From the NCBI GenBank assembly GCA_030150665.1, contig JASLFJ010000080.1:1-9994 (forward strand): 9,994 nt of DNA. Direction: 5' to 3'. How positions within the stretch are numbered: the first letter of the stretch is position 1; every line of letters begins with the position of its first letter. Shown piece by piece: positions 5,828-9,994 of the stretch. The notes beneath the pieces are model-generated. The model was given only the letters and a program-made list of their open reading frames with translations. It was not told where the DNA came from and did no database searches. Origin of the DNA: Enterococcaceae bacterium. Its GTDB lineage: Bacteria; Bacillota; Bacilli; Lactobacillales; Catellicoccaceae. Made by a program: the position numbers and the translations under genes.

Positions 5828-6668
5828 TTATACAGATATCCATATAATTGCTGTAGCTTCTCCTAAAGTTGTGTATGCAATAACATTTAATTGAACTGAA
5901 ACATTTAGATAACTTAATGATTCTGTTAAATGCTTTTCTAAACTAATCATATCTTTTAATTTCGTCTTATCATCAATTATTTCTAATGAATTCCTATGTA
6001 TTGAAAACATTAATTTTCCAATCGTCTCATTATTTAAGCTTATTGCAGAAAATAATAGATTTTTCTTAATTGTTTCATCAGATAACGATATTCCTTCTAA
6101 CACCCTTTGTCTAGCACCAATAAAACCTGCATATCTATCATCATGTTGACCTTGTTCCACCCTAGTAACTGCCTGAGTTAACGTTTGAATTTGCTCTGAT
6201 ATTTCTTTCAATTGATATTGAACTGCCGCTAGCTATGGCAACATACCTAAATCAGTAGTTGCCTTTTCTTTTAAAGTAACAAAGCTTTGACTTCTCCCAG
6301 TTGTAGCATCTTTAATGATTGCATAGGTCTCCCCCAGTTTTAGCCCTTACTCCTAACTTCCATTCCCCATTAGCTAGTTTTTCCTTAGCAACTTTAGATA
6401 GATCTGCAACTAATTCCGTTTCTTGGCCATCAAATAGATTGTTTAATTCCCCAAGTGATGAGGTATTTTCTACAATCATATTTGTTAACTTATTAAATAT
6501 CTTATTATTTACTTGAGCATTAGCTGCTTCTAGCAATTTACTTAACGAAAAAGCTTCAAAATTATAATCATATAGATTTGTATCCGTTACATCAATTTTT
6601 AAATCTGCCTCATTTGGTATTATTATATCAAATTCATTTATAAACTTTTCTCCTAATCTACAAAAACC
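5828..6668 (-). pseudogene. unrecognised protein, broken by a frameshift and an amber stop and lacking its 5' end
   Basis: Three open pieces join into one protein. From 6668 a frame without any start codon runs to 6312. In the G5 run (6331-6335) a +1 slip restores a frame reading E-T-Y-A-I-I-K-D-A-T-T-G-R. That frame continues to a TAG at 6233-6235 and then, in the same phase, to a TAA at 5828. Only one base and one stop codon separate the pieces, so this is a recently decayed gene. The rebuilt product is about 280 residues, soluble and mostly helical, with A-E-A-like helices rich in L/K/E/N, and a C-terminal half with repeated N-N-E-T / S-D-E-T themes. There is no signal peptide and no clear membrane helix. 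I do not recognise the family. The missing 5' end coincides with the rlmH att site, which suggests that the start was cut off when the island end formed. Confidence 0.65.
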
Positions 6669-6689
6669 TCATTATTTATGATAAGGTTC
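6660..6689 (-). other. SCC-type attachment site with terminal repeat (island end at rlmH)
   Basis: The last 18 bases of rlmH read GAACCTTATCATAAATAA (6672-6689). The SCC integration core I recall for staphylococci is of the form GAAGCnTATCATAAnTnA, and the match is close. Immediately after the stop the sequence reads TGAGGTTTTTG, near the TGCGGTTTTT that begins the SCC terminal inverted repeat after orfX. The stop-proximal stretch TAATGAGGTTTTT differs at 2 positions from TGATGCGGTTTTT. This supports an SCC-type junction (attR in the usual naming) rather than an empty site. The SCC comparisons are from memory. Confidence 0.6.
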
Positions 6690-7151
6690 TTTACGATGAA
6701 TTTTAAAAGTGCGATAAATTTGTTCCCAAACTATAAGGCGCATCAACCCATGCGGATAAGTGACTTTACCGAAAGACACTACTAAATTACTACGCTTAAG
6801 CACTTGTTCTGAAAGCCCTAAAGAGCCTCCTATCACCCAAATAAAGGATGAAAAGCCTTGGACCATCTGTTGTTCTATGTGTTTTGCTAAGTGTTCAGAA
6901 TCATACATAACTCCTGATCTGTCTAAAACAATCACATAATCGCGACTTCCTATTTTTTTTAAAAGGCGCTCTCCTTCCTTATCTTTAACTTCTTGTTGTT
7001 GCGCACTAGATAGCTGTTCAGAAGCAGGTTCATCCATTACTTGCACTTCTTGAACTTGTGCATAAGGTGTTATTCTTTTCATATAATCCTTAATGCCTTC
7101 CAGTAAATATTTTTCTTTTATCTTCCCTACACTAAGTACGGTTACTTTCAC
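6672..7151 (-). CDS. rlmH: RlmH (OrfX), 23S rRNA pseudouridine-1915 N3-methyltransferase
   Basis: A 159-residue SPOUT-family enzyme, standard length, that uses SAM to methylate pseudouridine 1915 in helix 69 of 23S rRNA on assembled 70S ribosomes. It works as a dimer with a trefoil-knotted fold. Visible features are V-G-K-I-K-E-K-Y at 8-15; the SAM-site loop V-I-G-G-S-L-G at 106-112; S-F-G-K-V-T-Y-P-H134-G-L-M-R138 at 126-138; E-Q-I-Y-R-T-F-K-I at 143-151; and the C-terminal P-Y-H-K. The family usually has F-P-H-Q-L-M-R, so Gln to Gly here is a deviation. The middle (residues 70-100) is also unlike the S. aureus and B. subtilis proteins I recall. The start is GTG at 7151, with AAGGAG about 9 bases upstream. 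Its 3' end is the SCC integration target, and integration preserves the reading frame and the Y-H-K tail. Confidence 0.93.
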   Translation of the reverse strand: MKVTVLSVGKIKEKYLLEGIKDYMKRITPYAQVQEVQVMDEPASEQLSSAQQQEVKDKEGERLLKKIGSRDYVIVLDRSGVMYDSEHLAKHIEQQMVQGFSSFIWVIGGSLGLSEQVLKRSNLVVSFGKVTYPHGLMRLIVWEQIYRTFKIHRKEPYHK

Positions 7152-7384
7152 AAAACATCACTCCTTTATTTCAATTAACAATCATCTGACATATATCCTA
7201 TCATGAAGTAGCCCTGTCCGAAACAAAATCATCAATAAATGATACGGTTCATTTGACAAATGAAAAAACTATCAGTATCTAGCTAAATTAAAAAGAATTC
7301 CAACGCTGTGTTATAATCCAATGATTTTCTAAAAAATGACTTCTTATGGCTGAACTATATTGAATAAAATCTACCTCTATTTGA

Positions 7385-7874
7385 TTAATGTCCGTACATT
7401 GAACGGTGCATTAATTCCTTATTCAAAAAGTGCATCAACATCAATAAAATAACTATCAATAAAAGGTAAGCTGATGACAGATGCTCAGTCAAGCCAAGTT
7501 TTACCACAATCAAATCCAATAGATTAAAGCAGAGGATTAAAAACTGATGATATTTTTGTCAGTAGTCTAAGACAGATCTTCAAAGACACGGGTGGTAACT
7601 ATGATAAACGATCGATCTTGATGATTTTAAAGATTGAACCACAAAGCCACTCCTACTAGATTAACGATAAAGATCAAACGATTCTATCTGTAGTAAAATA
7701 TGGATATGTCATTAATCGCTTACTTTCCTTAATTTTTTGGATCTAAAATATAATGTGCGTGTATCCTATAAACGCAGCATGCTCTTGATAGCTAAAAATG
7801 TGACGTAATCTCAATGTCATATCAGAGTATCTATATCGAAATAGGAATAAGAAGGCAAATATAATGTGGCTCAT
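7385..7874 (-). pseudogene. traces of a decayed membrane-protein gene in the rlmH upstream gap
   Basis: No intact gene fills 7152-7971. On the minus strand protein-like pieces follow one another. The first runs from ATG 7874 to TAG 7743-7745 (43 codons) and reads on in frame past that stop to 7674, including T-Y-P-Y-F-T-T-D-R-I-V. A piece in another frame near 7630-7680 contains I-F-I-V-N-L-V-G-V-A-L-W-F. The third is a 57-codon frame without a start at 7385-7558, with a long hydrophobic run L-L-L-I-V-I-L-L-M-L-M. Stops and frame changes separate them, and no ribosome site precedes the ATG. This looks like a degenerate membrane-protein gene of unknown family. Against that, a 42-codon stop-free stretch on the plus strand (near 7530-7660) is also protein-like, so the strand is not certain. 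The rest of the gap shows only a possible plus-strand extended -10 (TG-T-TATAAT, 7309-7317) with a poor -35. Confidence 0.35.
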
Positions 7875-7891
7875 TTATTCACATTATATTT
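7857..7891. repeat. perfect 12-bp inverted repeat with a third direct copy nearby
   Basis: AAATATAATGTG (7857-7868) pairs with CACATTATATTT (7880-7891) around 11 bases. The same 12-mer occurs again in direct orientation at 7746-7757, 111 bases away. No T-run of note follows on the minus strand. Function unknown. Confidence 0.5.
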
Positions 7892-7915
7892 TATACAAAA
7901 AACATCTCCTTATGC

Positions 7916-7968
7916 ATTCAATAAAAAGCACCCGTCTATCATTGATAAACGGGTGTTTTTTATTGAAT
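7916..7968 (-). terminator. strong bidirectional terminator after the alaX gene
   Basis: ATTCAATAAAAAGCACCCGT (7916-7935) and ACGGGTGTTTTTTATTGAAT (7949-7968) pair along 20 bases with a single wobble. A GC-rich CACCCGT core is flanked by A- and T-runs on both sides. It begins 4 bases after the stop of the alanyl-tRNA editing gene and can act in either direction. Confidence 0.9.
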
Positions 7969-7971
7969 AAT

Positions 7972-9075
7972 TTATAAACCATTTATTTTTTGTTGGACCA
8001 CGTTAATATCTTCTTCAACTTTACAGCTGACAATGGTTGGAGAGCCTCCGCCTTGAATATCTAAGGATGCTTTCAGTGCTTCAAAGTGTGCTCTTGCTTG
8101 TTGATTCGGAGAGATCACTGTTATATAAGTGATTTGACCTTCTTGAGTCAGTAAATATTTATCTTCCGTTAACTCGCGAAGCATAGCTTGTGCAATAGGA
8201 CGCATCTCTTTAACCGCCACTTGATTTATAATTAACGGATGAGGATCATCCACGAAAGCTTTCGCTTTCCATACAGATAACTCCTCTTGAAGAAGTTTTA
8301 ATTCTTTTTTATACGCTTTATTTTGTTGGTATAAGTGCGTTACTTCATCGACTAGCTCTGCTTCTGAGCTGTTGACGATCTGACGCAGTTTTTGAACCTT
8401 ATGATAATACTGTTTTAGTCTTTGGCCTGTAGCTCGTCCTACAGAGATAAATACACGGGTCCCTCTAGAGGTTGTTGTATGATCTAAAATCACAAAGCTA
8501 CCTATTTGCCGAACATGATTAACATGAAGCGTGCCACAAGGTTGTGTATCTAAAGTTCCAAATTTAACTTCTCGAACTTCTTTTAAATGTTGATACTGAG
8601 GATCAGGATAATGTTTCCCTTCATAATACGTAATCTCTAAAGGAATATCTTGAAGCAATACCTCTTGCATCCTCTGTTCTACTTCTGAAAAATGTTCCTG
8701 AGGTAAATCTTTTGTATCTACTTCATACCACTGATGGTTAGGGTCAACGCCTGTTGCAATCATATGAATACCTAACTTGCGGTAATACCCTTCTAAAAGA
8801 TGTAAGGCACTTTGAATACTTGTATTGATTACACGCGTCTGTTCATCAACACATAACACAATAGGATCCGATAAGGTCCCGTCTACTTTATGATACACCG
8901 TTCCTTCTTTCCATTTAAGATCAACTACGTTTAACCCGTTAATTGTTCCTTGATCTGCTAACATACCACCGTGTTCTGGATAAAAACATGTCTCTTCAAA
9001 AACATAATAACCATCGACTTCATCTTTAATGCGTGTTGTATGAGTTAACGCTAAAAAATCATCATATAAGTTCAT
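7972..9075 (-). CDS. AlaX-type alanyl-tRNA editing protein with DHHA1 domain
   Basis: A 367-residue homologue of the alanyl-tRNA synthetase editing domain, which removes serine or glycine wrongly attached to tRNA-Ala in the cytoplasm. Visible are F-Y-P-E-H-G-G-M-L-A-D-Q-G near 31-43 (family form F-Y-P-E-G-G-G-Q); Q88-S-A-L-H92 where the family has H-x3-H; and C180-G-T-L-H184, the C-x3-H half of the zinc site. These are followed by a lysine- and glutamate-rich helical stretch likely to form a coiled coil (225-275) and a C-terminal DHHA1-like domain with G-G-G-S-P near 342-346. The first zinc His is therefore Gln, and two glycines of the GGG motif are altered, so catalysis may be changed. I chose the ATG at 9075 over an in-frame start 30 bases upstream because AAAGGCGG lies about 6 bases before it. 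It follows lutC by 60 bases and probably shares its transcript. Confidence 0.85.
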   Translation of the reverse strand: MNLYDDFLALTHTTRIKDEVDGYYVFEETCFYPEHGGMLADQGTINGLNVVDLKWKEGTVYHKVDGTLSDPIVLCVDEQTRVINTSIQSALHLLEGYYRKLGIHMIATGVDPNHQWYEVDTKDLPQEHFSEVEQRMQEVLLQDIPLEITYYEGKHYPDPQYQHLKEVREVKFGTLDTQPCGTLHVNHVRQIGSFVILDHTTTSRGTRVFISVGRATGQRLKQYYHKVQKLRQIVNSSEAELVDEVTHLYQQNKAYKKELKLLQEELSVWKAKAFVDDPHPLIINQVAVKEMRPIAQAMLRELTEDKYLLTQEGQITYITVISPNQQARAHFEALKASLDIQGGGSPTIVSCKVEEDINVVQQKINGL

Positions 9076-9135
9076 CTTGTTCCGCCTTTCTTCTAACAAA
9101 CACACCGATCCTATAACTTATCTATTACTGAATCA

Positions 9136-9846
9136 TTATAAATCTTCTAACACCACATAATACATCTTAAGCGGACCATGTAATCCTACAACTAGCTGCA
9201 TCTCAATATCCCCTGAATTAGAAGGCCCTGAGATAAAATGAATGGCTGAACCGACGTGATCCCCTTGTTCAATCTTATCAGCATAATAAGCAGCTGCTTG
9301 TGTTGATCTTGGAACAATACTGCTTTTTTTAATTAGCGAAATATAATGTGTTGGTAAAAAATGGAGAGCACGTCCTTGTCCTGGAGACGTTTCTACAACA
9401 ATAGATGCAGATTCTGCAAGTAAGAAATTCGCATGCGCAATAACAATATTTGCTTCCTCTGCATGTTTTATATTCTCCTTACGGTACTCATTACCTTCTT
9501 TCCAGTAATGAAGCTGTTTTGGATACTTCTCTTCTAAATCACTTAATAACGCTTTAGAAAATCTTGGATCTGTAGGTAGTAAAATGTTTCCTCCTCCAGA
9601 CTGTTCAATTAATGAAGAAAGCGTCTCTAGTAGCTGATCTGAAGAAATTTCAATCAGTTCTGTATGAATTTCTTTCACACGTTCTTTACAAATCGCTAAG
9701 AGTTCATCTATACTTTTATCTGCTAAATGAGTCGTTGCAAGATCATTTACAGGAACATAAGGATGTGCTTTAGGATCTGCTGGACGTGTGCCTAATTTAT
9801 CATATAAATTAGCGAGAAACGCCTCGCGATTATGTATATTACTCAT
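9136..9846 (-). CDS. lutC: LutC, lactate utilisation protein C (LUD domain)
   Basis: A 236-residue soluble protein with the LUD domain of the LutABC lactate dehydrogenase complex, which oxidises L-lactate to pyruvate; LutA and LutB carry the iron-sulfur parts. Family signatures are A-N-I-V-I-A-H-A-N-F-L-L-A-E-S at 132-146, followed by G-Q-G-R-A and L-P-T-H-Y-I to about 169, and F-I-S-G-P-S-N-S-G-D-I-E at 204-215 leading to V-G-L-H-G-P-L. The length is close to B. subtilis LutC (about 240). I chose ATG 9846: AGGTGA lies about 6 bases upstream and the start overlaps the lutB stop by 8 bases. An in-frame start at 9927 would add 27 residues inside lutB and is unlikely. Expression is presumably set upstream of lutA, outside the window. 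Confidence 0.92.
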   Translation of the reverse strand: MSNIHNREAFLANLYDKLGTRPADPKAHPYVPVNDLATTHLADKSIDELLAICKERVKEIHTELIEISSDQLLETLSSLIEQSGGGNILLPTDPRFSKALLSDLEEKYPKQLHYWKEGNEYRKENIKHAEEANIVIAHANFLLAESASIVVETSPGQGRALHFLPTHYISLIKKSSIVPRSTQAAAYYADKIEQGDHVGSAIHFISGPSNSGDIEMQLVVGLHGPLKMYYVVLEDL

Positions 9847-9994
9847 GATCTTCACCTGCCTTATGATCTTTAAACCATGTTCTAAAACTATCTTTATGTT
9901 TTGGTGGACGTGGAAGATCGCGGACATCTGTCCATCCTTTCACAAGTCCGGGTCCTTTATTTAAAAAGCCTCCATATTGGAACATATTATCAAC
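9839..9994 (-). CDS. lutB: LutB, C-terminal fragment (gene continues past the window)
   Basis: The last 51 codons of the iron-sulfur protein LutB. The tail M-F-Q-Y-G-G-F-L-N-K-G-P-G-L, then G-W-T-D-V-R-D-L-P-R-P and F-R-T-W-F-K, is the typical LutB end (G-W-T-x-x-R-D-x-P-x-P...F-R-x-W-F). The ferredoxin cysteines lie upstream, outside the window. Its stop at 9839-9841 overlaps the lutC start in ATGAGTAA, showing translational coupling. Confidence 0.88.
   Translation of the reverse strand, partial: VDNMFQYGGFLNKGPGLVKGWTDVRDLPRPPKHKDSFRTWFKDHKAGEDHE

Larger units (their letters stand above)
1..6671. mobile_element. presumed SCC-like island interior, left end outside the window
   Basis: The segment begins at the SCC-type end next to rlmH and carries a decayed gene fragment, a plasmid-style cadmium operon and a metabolic cluster with a damaged gene, a cargo mix typical of SCC joining regions. 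No ccr, mec or transposase gene and no second att site was found, so extent and mobility are unproven. The methyltransferase-kinase-HAD cluster could already be chromosomal. Confidence 0.4.

Noticed and set aside
6319..6516. Plus-strand open frame of 65 codons
   Set aside because: Antisense to the pseudogene, whose minus-strand pieces join into one protein-like sequence; the plus frame has no ribosome site.
7194..7210. CCTATCATGAAGTAG upstream of rlmH, att-like
   Set aside because: Several mismatches, not at a gene end, and in the wrong position for SCC integration.
7530..7660. Plus-strand 42-codon open stretch considered as an IS3-type transposase fragment
   Set aside because: Only a vague resemblance to the helix-turn-helix region, no start, no terminal repeats and no DDE motif nearby.
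9847..9927. Longer LutC start within lutB
   Set aside because: The added 27 residues are out-of-frame lutB sequence; the internal ATG has a proper ribosome site and the usual stop-start overlap.
1..9994. CRISPR arrays, tRNA and rRNA genes, insertion sequences (including IS431/IS257 ends), ccr or mec genes
   Set aside because: Searched by eye on both strands; no regularly spaced repeats, no tRNA-like cloverleaf, and no transposase or recombinase motif was found.

Overview
The window is AT-rich DNA from a low-GC Gram-positive bacterium (Bacillota). The best guess is Staphylococcaceae or a close Bacillales relative. The evidence is the gene style, strong AGGAGG-type ribosome sites, staphylococcal-type cad genes, and an rlmH (orfX) gene whose 3' end carries a staphylococcal cassette chromosome (SCC)-type attachment core. 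All genes recognised here read on the minus strand, so the transcriptional order runs from high to low coordinates. The genus is not secure: this RlmH is clearly diverged from what I remember of Staphylococcus aureus and Bacillus subtilis RlmH.

Right part (about 6672-9994, probably the resident chromosome): the 3' end of lutB, then lutC (lactate utilisation) and an AlaX-type alanyl-tRNA editing protein, likely one transcript ended by a strong terminator at 7916-7968. About 760 bases without an intact gene follow, with traces of a decayed minus-strand membrane-protein gene, and then rlmH.

Junction (6660-6689): the last codons of rlmH form an 18-bp att core, followed at once by a sequence close to the terminal repeat of SCC elements. 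A gene fragment without a start, broken by a frameshift and an amber stop (5828-6668), begins right at this boundary. I read this as the right end of an SCC or SCC-like island. No ccr recombinase, mec gene or second att site lies in the window, so the island's left limit and its mobility cannot be judged here.

Left part (1-6671, presumed island cargo): a cadmium/zinc resistance operon cadC-cadA-cadD. It has two near-identical operator boxes around its promoter, overlapping cadC/cadA genes, a CadA with two N-terminal metal-binding domains, and a terminator-like structure after cadD. CadC would release the promoter when Cd/Zn/Pb enters the cell, while CadA and CadD export the metal. Further left is a three-gene metabolic cluster: a truncated SAM-dependent methyltransferase, a glycerate kinase, and a HAD-family phosphatase that runs off the window edge.

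No wholly new system is evident. The points most worth a second look are the SCC-type boundary in a non-standard rlmH context, the decayed gene in phase with rlmH across that boundary, the three-gene cad operon with twin operators, the unusual terminator after cadD, and the AlaX protein lacking a usual zinc ligand.
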